Shown in pieces: positions 26,733 to 36,409 of a DNA stretch of 64,000 nucleotides; position 1 is the first letter of the stretch, and each line of letters begins with the position of its first letter. Location of the stretch: assembly GCF_021390395.1 (NCBI RefSeq), contig NZ_JAJUWT010000014.1, positions 62,001-126,000 of the forward strand. Direction: 5' to 3'. A model generated the notes under the pieces. It did not search any database and was not told the origin of the DNA. It worked only from the letters and a program-made list of their open reading frames with translations. The position numbers and the translations under genes are program-made. Origin of the DNA: Saccharothrix sp. S26 (lineage in GTDB: Bacteria; Actinomycetota; Actinomycetes; Mycobacteriales; Pseudonocardiaceae).

Positions 26733-28793
26733 GTGGAAAGGTCGGCGACGAACGTGATCGGCGGGCTGCTCGAACAACGCTACCGGGTTGGCGCCCTGGT
26801 GGCGCGCGGCGGCATGTCCACCGTCTACCGCGGTGTGGACACCCGCTTGGAGCGGACCGTGGCCATCAAGGTCATGGACCCCCGGTTCTCCGCCGACCCG
26901 CAGTTCGTCGCGCGGTTCGAGCGGGAGGCGCGCGCCGCGGCGAAGCTGCACCACCCCGGTGTGGTGCAGGTGCACGACCAGGGCGTGGACGAGGACCGCG
27001 TCTACCTGGTGATGGAGCTGGTCGAGGGCGGCACGCTGCGCGACCTGCTCAACGCGCGCGGCAAGCTGGACGTGCCGCTGGCCCTCAGCGTCATCGAGAA
27101 GGTGCTCTCGCCGCTGGCCGCCGCGCACCGCGCCGACCTCGTGCATCGGGACGTGAAGCCGGAGAACGTGCTCATCGGACCCGGCGGCACGGTGAAGGTG
27201 GCCGATTTCGGCCTGGTCCGCGCCGTGTCCACGGCCGGGGTGACCAGCGACACCATGATCCTGGGCACGGTCGCCTACCTGTCACCCGAGCAGGTCACCA
27301 CGGGCACCACGGACGCGCGCAGCGACGTGTACTCGGCGGGAGTGCTGCTGTACGAGATGCTGACCGGCACGCCGCCGTACGTGGGCGACAACGCCATCTC
27401 GGTGGCCTACCGGCACGTGAACGACGAGGTGCCGGCGGTGCCGGACGTGCCCGCCGAGGTGGCGGAGCTGGTGCGCCGGGCGACCCGCAAGGAGCCGTTC
27501 CTGCGGCCGGCGGACGCCGAGTCGTTCCTGTCCGAGGTGGAGACCGCGCGCGCCAAGCTCGGCATCGCCGCCGTGGACGTGCCGCTGCCGATCGGCGCGG
27601 CGCCCGCGGAAGAGGCCACCGAGCACGTGCCGGCGCCGGTGAGCCCGGCCGAGCAGACCGTGCGGGTCGAGCCGGTGCGGGTGGGCGCGGGCGCGCCGTT
27701 CGCCGACCCGACCGTGCCGGTGCACCGGCCGAACCCGCTGGTGCCGCCGGTGTCCGGCCCGCAGGGCACGAGGGCGATCCCCCGCGCGGCACTGCTCGCG
27801 CCGCCCGAGCCGAAGCCGGTGGGGCCGCCGCCGCCCGGGAGCAGACCGCGTCCCAAGAGACCGCCGAAGAAGAAGACGCCCGAGCAGCTCTACGAGGAGA
27901 TGCGGGCGCGCAGCAAGCGGCAGTTCATCACCTGGCTCAGCGTGGTCGTGGTGGCCGCCCTCCTCATCGGCATCACCAGCTGGTGGCTGGTCATCGGCCG
28001 GGTCACCACCGTGCCGGACCTGGTCGGCAAGGACGAGGCCGCGGCCACGTCGATGCTGGACGAGGCGTCGTTGACCAAGACCGTGCGCCGGGAGAACCAC
28101 GACACCGTGCCCAGCGGGCAGGTGATCAGCAGCGACCCGCCGTCCGGGACCAAGGCGCACAACGGCGACCTGGTGCGGTTGGTCGTGTCCGCGGGCAGGC
28201 CGGTGGTGCCCCAGGTCAACGCGGGCGTCGAGGTGGCCGCCGCCGAGCAGGAGATCACGTCGGTCGGGCTGAAACCGCAGCTCAACCCCGCCGAGGACGC
28301 GTTCAGCGACCGCGTGCCCAAGGGCAAGGTCGTCACGTTGAAGCCCACCCCGGGCACGCCGGTGCCGATCGGCTCGGCGGTGACGATCGTGCTGAGCAAG
28401 GGCTCGCAGCCCAAGCCGGTGCCCAGCGTCACGGGCAAGACGAAGGACGAGGCGTTCGCCGAGCTCAACGCGGCCGGGTTCGACCCGGTCGAGGGCCCGA
28501 GGGAGTTCTCCGACAAGGTCGAGGGCGGCCGCGTCATCCGCACCGACCCGCCGGCGGGCACGAACATGCCGCCGGGCAACCGGCAGGTGACCGTGGTGCT
28601 GTCGGCCGACTCGGTGACGGTGCCGCAGGTCGAGGGCAAGTCGGTCAAGGAAGCGAAGAAGATCCTGGAGGACGCGGGCCTGAAGGTCGACGTCCAGTTC
28701 AACAACCGGGACCGGGCGCGCGTGGTGAACCAGTCCATCCGGGCCGGTGAGCGCGTGCCGAAGGACACCAAGATCACGATCATCGGCGTGTAG
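26733..28793 (+). CDS. pknL: PASTA-domain serine/threonine protein kinase, PknL type
   Basis: A 686-residue membrane kinase. The kinase domain has the ATP lysine K46 in RTVAIKVMD, HRDVKPENVLI (138-148) and DFG (158-160). A proline-rich juxtamembrane region leads to one transmembrane helix (about 396-420) and four extracellular PASTA repeats (VPDLVGKDEAAA, VPQVNAGVEVAA, VPSVTGKTKDEA, VPQVEGKSVKEA). PASTA domains bind muropeptides, so the kinase couples cell-wall state to phosphorylation of targets such as the Rv2175c-like protein. GTG 26733 would be leaderless; GTG 26754 is an alternative. Mycobacterial PknL has fewer PASTA repeats, as I remember. Confidence 0.94.
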   Translation: MERSATNVIGGLLEQRYRVGALVARGGMSTVYRGVDTRLERTVAIKVMDPRFSADPQFVARFEREARAAAKLHHPGVVQVHDQGVDEDRVYLVMELVEGGTLRDLLNARGKLDVPLALSVIEKVLSPLAAAHRADLVHRDVKPENVLIGPGGTVKVADFGLVRAVSTAGVTSDTMILGTVAYLSPEQVTTGTTDARSDVYSAGVLLYEMLTGTPPYVGDNAISVAYRHVNDEVPAVPDVPAEVAELVRRATRKEPFLRPADAESFLSEVETARAKLGIAAVDVPLPIGAAPAEEATEHVPAPVSPAEQTVRVEPVRVGAGAPFADPTVPVHRPNPLVPPVSGPQGTRAIPRAALLAPPEPKPVGPPPPGSRPRPKRPPKKKTPEQLYEEMRARSKRQFITWLSVVVVAALLIGITSWWLVIGRVTTVPDLVGKDEAAATSMLDEASLTKTVRRENHDTVPSGQVISSDPPSGTKAHNGDLVRLVVSAGRPVVPQVNAGVEVAAAEQEITSVGLKPQLNPAEDAFSDRVPKGKVVTLKPTPGTPVPIGSAVTIVLSKGSQPKPVPSVTGKTKDEAFAELNAAGFDPVEGPREFSDKVEGGRVIRTDPPAGTNMPPGNRQVTVVLSADSVTVPQVEGKSVKEAKKILEDAGLKVDVQFNNRDRARVVNQSIRAGERVPKDTKITIIGV

Positions 28794-28798
28794 ACGGC

Positions 28799-28832
28799 GG
28801 TGGCCCCCGACTCGTGGGAGTCGGGGGCCACC
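28799..28832. terminator. Bidirectional hairpin terminator
   Basis: A perfect 15-bp stem (28799-28813 with 28818-28832) and a four-base loop lie between convergent pknL and aroG. Confidence 0.9.
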
Positions 28833-28865
28833 GGTCGCTTCACGCGACCCGCGCACGCGGGCGGT

Positions 28866-30257
<1,392 letters not shown>

Positions 30258-30260
30258 TTA

Positions 30261-30311
30261 AAGATAGCCGTCCACACTCAGAGACGGACTCGGGTCCGAC
30301 CTGTGCATTAT
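30261..30311. promoter_or_regulatory. Divergent leaderless promoters for aroG and the DUF2891 gene
   Basis: On the minus strand TATCTT (30266-30261) ends six bases before the aroG GTG. On the plus strand CATTAT (30306-30311) ends seven bases before ATG 30319. Both spacings fit transcripts that start at the start codon. No clear -35 boxes are visible. Confidence 0.45.
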
Positions 30312-30318
30312 GTGGACC

Positions 30319-31335
30319 ATGCCGGACACCCGATTGGATGACGACACGGCGGCCAGGCTGCTGTCGACCGCCGTGGAGAACGTCCGGCGGGACTACCCGG
30401 CGCACTGGTCGCACGTCGTGAGCGGCGAGGCCGACCTGGTGCCGCTGCGCGTGCTGCACCCGATCTTCGCCGGGTCGTTCGACTGGCACTCGTGCGTGCA
30501 TCAGACCTGGTTGGCGGTCCGGCTGCTGCGGGTGCGGCCCCGGATCGAGGGCGCGGAGCAGGCACGCCGGGTGCTCGACGCGCTGATCACGCCGGAGCAC
30601 GCGCGGACCGAGGCGGCGTTCTTCGACGGCCCGAGCGGCGGGTTCTGGGAGCGCCCGTACGGGTGGGCGTGGCTGCTGGTGCTCGATGCGGAACTCCGCA
30701 CCTGGGACTCGCCGTGGGCGGCGGCGCTGCGGCCGTTGAGCGAGGTGCTGCGTGACCGGTATCTCGCCAAGGTGGCCGGTGCGCGGCTGCCGGTGCGCAC
30801 CGGCACGCACGGCAACACCGCGTTCGCGACCGGGCTGGTGCTCGACGCGGCACGGGCGGTCGGTGACCAGGAGCTGGCGGCCGCGTGCGAGCGGGCCGCG
30901 TTGCGGTGGCACCGGGAGGACGTCGGGTACGGCGGGTTCGAGCCGGACGCGGCGGACTTCCTCTCCCCCGCGCTGACCGAGGCGGACCTGGTGCGGCGGG
31001 TGCTGCCGCCGGAGGAGTTCACCGGGTGGTTCGAGGCGTTCCTCCCCCACTTGGAGGACTCGCGCTGGAAGGTGCTGCGCGAGCCCGTGCCCGTGGACGA
31101 CCCGGGTGACGCGTACGGCTCCCACCTGGTCGGGTTGGCGTTGTCGCGGGCGTGGCAGTGGCGGTCCGTCGCCGCCGCGCTGCCCGCGGACCACCGGTAC
31201 GCCGACCTGGCCCGCACGGCGGCCGAGGCGCACCGCGAAGCCGGCCTGCGGTACGTGTTTGGGCACGGCTACTACGCCGAGCACTGGCTGGGCACGTTCG
31301 CCGCCTACCTGCACCTCGGCGCGTTCACGGGCTGA
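30319..31335 (+). CDS. DUF2891 family protein
   Basis: A 338-residue soluble protein. Conserved DUF2891 blocks are visible: HPIFAGSFDWHSCVHQTWLAVRLLR near residue 45, FFDGPSGGFWERPYGWAWLLVL, and a histidine-rich C-terminal HGYYAEHWLGTFAAYL. The pattern of alpha-helical pairs with aromatic residues suggests an alpha/alpha barrel related to glycan enzymes, but no activity is established for the family. ATG 30319 is chosen from the -10 spacing; ATG 30310 is in the same frame. Its last 11 bases overlap the convergent SARP gene. Confidence 0.82.
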   Translation: MPDTRLDDDTAARLLSTAVENVRRDYPAHWSHVVSGEADLVPLRVLHPIFAGSFDWHSCVHQTWLAVRLLRVRPRIEGAEQARRVLDALITPEHARTEAAFFDGPSGGFWERPYGWAWLLVLDAELRTWDSPWAAALRPLSEVLRDRYLAKVAGARLPVRTGTHGNTAFATGLVLDAARAVGDQELAAACERAALRWHREDVGYGGFEPDAADFLSPALTEADLVRRVLPPEEFTGWFEAFLPHLEDSRWKVLREPVPVDDPGDAYGSHLVGLALSRAWQWRSVAAALPADHRYADLARTAAEAHREAGLRYVFGHGYYAEHWLGTFAAYLHLGAFTG

Positions 31336-33040
31336 GGCAGGCGGCCGCGGCGGCCCGGCACCGGCCCTCCTCCAGCGGTCGGCGCATCGCCGCGAACCGC
31401 TCGGCGGCTTCCAGGAACAACGCCGCCGCCTGCCCGCGCTGCCCCTCCGCGCGCCGCACCTCGGCCCGCACCTCCCACAGCGCCGCCGTCCACGGGCCGC
31501 CCTGCCACAGGCCGCTGATCCGCTCGGCCTCCGCCAGGTGCGGCCGGGCGCGGCTCGGGCTGCCCGCGTGCGCGCACGCCGTCGCCGCCGCGATCCGGAA
31601 GCCCATCGAGCACGGGTCGCACACGTGCGACGCCCGGGCGAGCCACCGTTCCGCCTCACGGATCGCGCCGAGCGCACCGCCGAGGGTGTCGGCGGCGAGC
31701 ACGCGCACCCCGTGCACCCGGATGACCAGGTGCGACGGGATGCGTGAGGCGTGGGCCAGGGGCAGCGCCGCGTCGAGGTCGGCGCGCGCCGCGGCACGGT
31801 CGCCGAGCCGGACCCGGGCCTCCGCCCGCCGTTCCAGCGCCAGGGACCGGGCCGAGACGCACCCGGCGCGTCCGGCCTCGGCCAGGGACTCGCCCAACGT
31901 GGCCACGGCGGTGTCGAGGTGCCCGGACAGCAGCGCGAACTCGCCCAGCAGCAGGCACGCCAGCGCCCGTCCCGCCGCGGAACCGGCCCGTGACGCGATG
32001 GCGAGCAGGTCGCGGCCGAACGACTCCGCGCCCTCGTGCCCCTCCGGCCCGTACAGGTAGAACTCCTGGAAGCACAGGTGCGCGTCGTAGACCTCGGGCC
32101 GCGGCGGGTGCCGCACGGAGTCGGCGAACTCCTCCCGGAACAGCCGGTGCCACGTGCCGCGGGCGTGCGCGACGAGCGCGAGCAGGGTCGAGGCCTCACC
32201 CAGCTCGTGGCCGAGGTCGGCGTCCAGCGCCAGCAGGCGCGCCTGCCTGGCCAGCCGTTCGGCTTCGGCGAGGCGCCGCCGCCCGAACGCGACCAGGCCG
32301 TTCGCCAGCGCGACCGCCGCCCGCTGCGCCGGTGACGGCGGCTCGGCCGCGTCGAGGGCCAGCGCCGACTCGTACAGCGCGACGGTCTCCGCGTCCGGGC
32401 CGACCCCGATCCGCTCCCGCAACGTGCGCCGCAGCCGTTCGAACTGGCGCAACGCCTCACGGCGACGACCCGCGGCCAGGTGCTGCCGCATCACCGCGCG
32501 GTGCGCCTGCTCGTCGGTCTCGTCCAGCTCCAGCAGGCGCTCCCAGTCGCCGGCGGCCCGCAGCAGCGCGACGTAGCGGCCCTCGACCTTCTCGTGCGGT
32601 TCGGCGACCCAGCACTCGTAGCGGTCGTCCACGAGCAGGCCACCGCGGTACTCGGCGGCGGCTCGCGCGCACTGGGCCGCGTCACCCGAGGCCAGCGCCT
32701 CGTCCGCGGCCCGGTCGAACCGGTCCAGGTCCACGTCGAGGGCGCCGCCGGGCCACAACGTCAGCAGCCGCCCCTCGCAGCGGACCGCGTCGGCACGGCC
32801 CAGCGCGCGCCGCGCGTAGTACACGGCCTTGCGCAGGTTCGCCCCGGCCGCGTCGGCGGGCAGGTCGGGCCACAGCCGGTCCATCACCTGCTCGCGGTGC
32901 AGCCGGTGGTCGGGCGCGACGGCCAGCAGCTTCACCACGTCGGCCGCGCGGCGGTTGCGCCACACGTCACCGGGGACGGGCTTGCCGTCGACGGTGACGG
33001 TGAACCTGCCCAGCACTCGCACCTGGCAGGTGGCCGGCAT
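31325..33040 (-). CDS. SARP/AfsR-type transcriptional activator with BTAD domain
   Basis: A 571-residue regulator. Residues 1-95 are an OmpR-like winged helix (VRVLGRFTVTVDGKPV ... LREQVMDRLWPDLPADAAGANLRKAVYYARRAL). Residues 100-240 are the bacterial transcriptional activation domain (ending GRRREALRQFERLRRTLRERIGVGP). The remaining 330 residues are TPR-like helical repeats with no ATPase motif. It is divergent from the DUF4242/cupin pair, and a heptamer repeat of the SARP type lies in the gap, so these are its likely targets. It is too far from any antibiotic cluster to call pathway-specific. Confidence 0.92.
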   Translation of the reverse strand: MPATCQVRVLGRFTVTVDGKPVPGDVWRNRRAADVVKLLAVAPDHRLHREQVMDRLWPDLPADAAGANLRKAVYYARRALGRADAVRCEGRLLTLWPGGALDVDLDRFDRAADEALASGDAAQCARAAAEYRGGLLVDDRYECWVAEPHEKVEGRYVALLRAAGDWERLLELDETDEQAHRAVMRQHLAAGRRREALRQFERLRRTLRERIGVGPDAETVALYESALALDAAEPPSPAQRAAVALANGLVAFGRRRLAEAERLARQARLLALDADLGHELGEASTLLALVAHARGTWHRLFREEFADSVRHPPRPEVYDAHLCFQEFYLYGPEGHEGAESFGRDLLAIASRAGSAAGRALACLLLGEFALLSGHLDTAVATLGESLAEAGRAGCVSARSLALERRAEARVRLGDRAAARADLDAALPLAHASRIPSHLVIRVHGVRVLAADTLGGALGAIREAERWLARASHVCDPCSMGFRIAAATACAHAGSPSRARPHLAEAERISGLWQGGPWTAALWEVRAEVRRAEGQRGQAAALFLEAAERFAAMRRPLEEGRCRAAAAACLSP

Positions 33041-33076
33041 GGCGGCACCCTACGTCCGGTCCGGCGATGCCGCCGT

Positions 33077-33110
33077 GGGAACGGTTTGGGAACGCCACGC
33101 CGCCTAGCGT
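33077..33110 (+). promoter_or_regulatory. SARP box and -10 element for the DUF4242/cupin operon
   Basis: The heptamer GGGAACG occurs at 33077-33083 and again at 33088-33094, an 11-bp period (7-bp repeat with a 4-bp spacer). That is the spacing known for SARP regulators. TAGCGT at 33105-33110 is in position for the -10, ten bases further on. The site lies between the divergent SARP gene and the operon starting at 33143. Confidence 0.65.
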
Positions 33111-33142
33111 GTCCCGATCCACTGCGAGTCGGGAGGTCACCC

Positions 33143-33391
33143 ATGTTGTTCATGGACGTGCACAACCACCTGCCGGAGGGCGCCGGTCCCGGCGACGTGG
33201 CCGAGGCGCACGCCGCCGACCTGCGCACCCAGGACCGGTACGGCGTGCGGTACCTCAACTACTGGGTCGACGAGCAGGCCGGGAAGGTCTTCTGCCTGGT
33301 CGACGCGCCCGACGCGGAGTCCGCGCACCGGGTGCACCGCGAGGCGCACGGGCTCGTGGCGGACGAGATCTACCCGGTGGTGCAGGGCTGA
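33143..33391 (+). CDS. DUF4242 domain small protein (SCO4226 nickel-binding type)
   Basis: An 82-residue protein with GGGAGG seven bases before ATG 33143. It has the DUF4242 pattern LFMDVHNHLPEG ... DLRTQDRYGVRYLNYWVDEQAGKVFCLVDAPD, the ferredoxin-like fold described for the nickel-binding protein SCO4226. Metal binding here is inferred only from family resemblance. First gene of a two-gene operon with a cupin, probably activated by the adjacent SARP. Confidence 0.85.
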   Translation: MLFMDVHNHLPEGAGPGDVAEAHAADLRTQDRYGVRYLNYWVDEQAGKVFCLVDAPDAESAHRVHREAHGLVADEIYPVVQG

Positions 33392-33407
33392 GGCACGAGG
33401 AGAGGTG

Positions 33408-33770
33408 ATGACGATGTCCGTCCTGGCGTCGAAGAGCTTCACGGAGCCGGACGAGGTGCGGGAGTTCCCGCACGGCCACGTGGACCTGGTCACCGTCGGT
33501 GACACGACGGTCGGCAGAGCGGAGTTCGAGCCGGGCTGGCGGTGGTCGCAGGACGTCAAGCCCATCGCCGGCACCGACTCCTGCCAGGCCGCCCACACCG
33601 GCTACATCCTGTCCGGCCGGATGCACGTCGTCATGGACGACGGCGCGGAAGGCGAGGCGGGACCGGGTGAGGCGATGACGGTGGAGCCGGGCCACGACGC
33701 CTGGGTCGTCGGCAACGAGCCGTGCGTGATGGTCGACTTCACCGGCCTGAACGACTACGCCAAGAAGTAG
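33408..33770 (+). CDS. Small cupin-domain protein
   Basis: A 120-residue single-domain cupin. Motif 1 reads CQAAHTGYILSGRMHVVMDDG and motif 2 GEAMTVEPGHDAWVVGNEP; the usual three-histidine set is incomplete, so metal binding is uncertain. ATG 33408 follows GAGGAG by five bases; ATG 33414 is an alternative. The gap from the DUF4242 gene is 16 bp. The function is unknown, and its pairing with a SARP suggests a regulated small-molecule or stress role. Confidence 0.85.
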   Translation: MTMSVLASKSFTEPDEVREFPHGHVDLVTVGDTTVGRAEFEPGWRWSQDVKPIAGTDSCQAAHTGYILSGRMHVVMDDGAEGEAGPGEAMTVEPGHDAWVVGNEPCVMVDFTGLNDYAKK

Positions 33771-33785
33771 CCGCGCGAACGCGGG

Positions 33786-33815
33786 AGCGCCCCCGGACCG
33801 CGGTCCGGGGGCGCT
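33786..33815. terminator. Bidirectional hairpin terminator
   Basis: A perfect 30-base palindrome (15-bp arms 33786-33800 and 33801-33815) lies between the convergent cupin and phosphofructokinase genes. Confidence 0.9.
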
Positions 33816-33832
33816 CGTCGTGCGGGTCCGGC

Positions 33833-34858
33833 TCAGCCGAAGAAGACCTCGGCCTCCTGGTAGCGCTCCAGCGGGACGGTCTTCAGCTCCGCGGTGGCCT
33901 CGGCCAGCTTGACCCGGACGATGTCCGTGCCGCGCAGCGCGACCATGACGCCGAAGTCGCCCTCGGCGACCGCGTCCACCGCGTGCAGGCCGAACCGGGT
34001 GGCGAGCACGCGGTCGTAGGCGGTGGGGATGCCGCCGCGCTGGACGTGGCCCAGCACGACCGCGCGGGACTCCTTGCCGGTCCGCTCGGCGATCTCCTCG
34101 GCCAGCCAGGTGCCGACGCCGCCCAGCCGGACGTGGCCGAACGCGTCCTTCTCGCCGGAGTGCAGCACCTCGCCGCCGCCCTCGGGGATCGCGCCCTCGG
34201 CGACCACGATGATCGGGGCGAACTGGCGCTCGAAGCGCCGCTCCACCCACTCGACCACCTTGTCGACGCTGAACTTGCGCTCCGGCACGAGGATCACGTT
34301 CGCGCCGCCGGCCAGGCCCGAGTGCAGCGCGATCCAGCCCGCGTGGCGGCCCATGACCTCGACGACCAGCGCGCGGTGGTGCGACTCGGCGGTCGTGCGC
34401 AGCCGGTCGATCGCCTCGGTGGCGATGTGCACGGCGGTGTCGAAGCCGAACGTGTAGTCGGTCGCACCCAGGTCGTTGTCGATGGTCTTCGGCACGCCCA
34501 CGACGCCGATGCCGTCGTCGGTCAGCCGCTTGGCGACACCGAGGGTGTCCTCGCCGCCGATGGCGATCAACGCGTCGACCTTGTTCGCGGCGAGGGTCTC
34601 GCGGATGCGGTCGACGCCGCCGTCGACCTTGTACGGGTTGGTGCGCGACGAGCCGAGGATGGTGCCGCCCCTGGTGAGGATGTCCTCGACGTCATCGAGC
34701 CCGATCGGCTTGGTCAGGTTCTCGATCGGACCCTGCCAGCCGTTCCGGAAGCCCACGATCTCCCAGCCGTGTGCCTCGATGCCCTTGCGGACCACACCGC
34801 GGATGACCGCGTTGAGGCCGGGGCAGTCGCCACCGCCGGTGAGCACACCAATGCGCAT
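33833..34858 (-). CDS. pfkA: 6-phosphofructokinase, predicted PPi-dependent
   Basis: A 341-residue group III phosphofructokinase from ATG 34858, which places GVLTGGGDCPGLN at the N-terminus. Two specificity residues are readable: GGED has D at position 104 and PKTIDND has K at position 124. ATP-dependent enzymes have G104, and the D104/K124 pair is the signature of PPi-dependent enzymes, such as that of Amycolatopsis methanolica. The catalytic TIDND and MGRHAGW motifs are intact. It therefore probably interconverts fructose-6-phosphate and fructose-1,6-bisphosphate reversibly with pyrophosphate. It is not part of the mycobacterial order. Confidence 0.93.
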   Translation of the reverse strand: MRIGVLTGGGDCPGLNAVIRGVVRKGIEAHGWEIVGFRNGWQGPIENLTKPIGLDDVEDILTRGGTILGSSRTNPYKVDGGVDRIRETLAANKVDALIAIGGEDTLGVAKRLTDDGIGVVGVPKTIDNDLGATDYTFGFDTAVHIATEAIDRLRTTAESHHRALVVEVMGRHAGWIALHSGLAGGANVILVPERKFSVDKVVEWVERRFERQFAPIIVVAEGAIPEGGGEVLHSGEKDAFGHVRLGGVGTWLAEEIAERTGKESRAVVLGHVQRGGIPTAYDRVLATRFGLHAVDAVAEGDFGVMVALRGTDIVRVKLAEATAELKTVPLERYQEAEVFFG

Positions 34859-34938
34859 TTGCTTAGCCAATCTCTTCTCGTGGCGTTGGTCACCCAAGCC
34901 TGACACGTGCTGGATCGGTGCAGCAAGCGAGGGTCCAC

Positions 34939-35451
34939 CTACCGGACCGCGAAACCCTTCCGCAGGCGCTCGTTCTCGATCACCTTCCAGCGGGCGAGGT
35001 TGTGCCGCGCGTCGGCCAGCGCGTCGTGCGCGTCGGCGGGTGCCTGCGGCAGGCGCGGCTTGCCCACGTCCTCCCAGCGTTGGCGCAGGTCGCGGGTGAA
35101 CCGGGGCAGGCAGCGCGGCAGCGCGGGCATCGGGCCCCACAGCTGCGCCAGCGCCACGTGGTCGTAGGCGGCGAACCACGCCCACAGCTCGATGTCGTCC
35201 CGGTTGGCCTTGGGCCCGCCGAGGAAGTCGAGCAGGTCGGCGCGGATCCGCTCGCGGCTGCGCCACGCCCGGTCGGCGGGCGGCGGCAGCTGGTTCAGCA
35301 CGTTCGCGCGCACCCACGGACCGGCCTTGGCGGGGTCGAACTCGGTGGACACGGCGTAGAACTCGCGGCCTTCCTCGTCGACCACCCCGATGGAGACGAG
35401 GTCGATCGTGACCCCGTCCTCGATGAACTCACAGTCGTAGAAGAACCGCAC
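34939..35451 (-). CDS. DEDDh 3'-5' exoribonuclease (Rv2179c type)
   Basis: A 170-residue RNase with MRFFYDCEFIEDG at its N-terminus, giving the DxE metal pair, and DAHDALADARHN near residue 142 giving the H and D of the DEDDh set. ELWAWFAAYDHVALAQLWG supplies the middle aspartate. The Mycobacterium tuberculosis homologue Rv2179c is a founding member of this RNase T-related family that trims single-stranded 3' overhangs. The GTG start at 35451 is standard for the family. It is followed by pfkA 80 bp downstream and preceded by plsC 22 bp upstream, so it may share plsC transcripts. Confidence 0.92.
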   Translation of the reverse strand: MRFFYDCEFIEDGVTIDLVSIGVVDEEGREFYAVSTEFDPAKAGPWVRANVLNQLPPPADRAWRSRERIRADLLDFLGGPKANRDDIELWAWFAAYDHVALAQLWGPMPALPRCLPRFTRDLRQRWEDVGKPRLPQAPADAHDALADARHNLARWKVIENERLRKGFAVR

Positions 35452-35473
35452 CCCACCAGCCTAGGGGTGCCGA

Positions 35474-36208
35474 TCAGCCCGCCTTCGCCTCGGGCAGCCG
35501 ATCGACGGCTTTCGCCTGCTTCTCCTCGCCCTTGGGCGCTTCCTTGGCCTTGGCCGCGTACACGTCGACGTACTCCTGGCCGGACAGCTCCATCAGGGCG
35601 TACATGATCTCGTCGGTGATCGACCGCAGCACGAACCGGTCGCCGGACAGGCCCTCGTAGCGGGAGAAGTCCAGCGGCTTGCCGATCTTGATCCGGATCG
35701 GGTACGGCTTCCACATCTTCGAGCCGATGGGGTTGGCCTTGTCGGTGCCGAACATCGCCACCGGGATCACCGGCGCGCCGGACTCCAGCGCGATCCACGC
35801 GACGCCGACCTTGCCCTTGTACAGGCGGCCGTCGGGCGAGCGGGTGCCCTCGGGGTAGATGCCGAGCAGCTTGCCCTCGCGCACGATCCGCACGCCGGTG
35901 TCGAGCGCGCCCTGGGCGGCCGACGCGCTGGACCGGTCGATCGGCACCTGGCCGACGCCGTAGAAGAACCAGCGCTGGAGCTTGCCCTTGAGGCCCCTGC
36001 CGGTGAAGTACTCGATCTTGGCCGGGAAGGTGACCCGGCGTGACAGCTTCAGCGGCAGGAAGAACGAGTCGGAGACCGCGAGGTGGTTGCTCGCCAGGAT
36101 CGCGCCACCCTCCTTGGGGATGTTCTCCGCGCCCTCGATGATCCGGGGTCGGAAGAACAGCTTCAGGAGCGGCCCGAGAAAGATGTGTTTCATCAACCAG
36201 TAGAGCAC
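35474..36208 (-). CDS. 1-acyl-sn-glycerol-3-phosphate acyltransferase family protein
   Basis: A 244-residue PlsC-type acyltransferase. The NHLAVSDSFFLPL block is a variant of the NHxxxxD catalytic motif with the histidine and aspartate in place; YPEGTRSPDGRLYKGKVG is the substrate-binding block. GTG 36208, with GAGGAGG eleven bases upstream, gives the usual MLYWL-type start and a membrane-associated N-terminus. It acylates lysophosphatidate or a related glycerolipid at the inner membrane. It has a paralogue at 62094-62762 with the same ELSGQEYVD ending. Equivalent to mycobacterial Rv2182c. Confidence 0.9.
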   Translation of the reverse strand: MLYWLMKHIFLGPLLKLFFRPRIIEGAENIPKEGGAILASNHLAVSDSFFLPLKLSRRVTFPAKIEYFTGRGLKGKLQRWFFYGVGQVPIDRSSASAAQGALDTGVRIVREGKLLGIYPEGTRSPDGRLYKGKVGVAWIALESGAPVIPVAMFGTDKANPIGSKMWKPYPIRIKIGKPLDFSRYEGLSGDRFVLRSITDEIMYALMELSGQEYVDVYAAKAKEAPKGEEKQAKAVDRLPEAKAG

Positions 36209-36409
36209 CGCTGGGAGCGCCTCCTCGACGTGCTTGATCCCCGACGCCAGCCTACGGAGCCGACCGCGAAAGGCACAACGAACCCGCGCGGTGAAGCGGT
36301 ACGGTCCCAAGGTCCACCGGCTGCCGTAATCCGCAACACAACGGGCTCGTGGGACGATGGACACTGGCAGAGGATTGGCCTTCACGACCCGGAGGGCTGG
36401 AGCACGCCG

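Noticed and set aside
31325-33770. Antibiotic biosynthetic cluster regulated by the SARP
   Set aside because: The genes on both sides are housekeeping or tiny DUF/cupin proteins. No synthase, ligase or tailoring enzyme cluster is present in the window.
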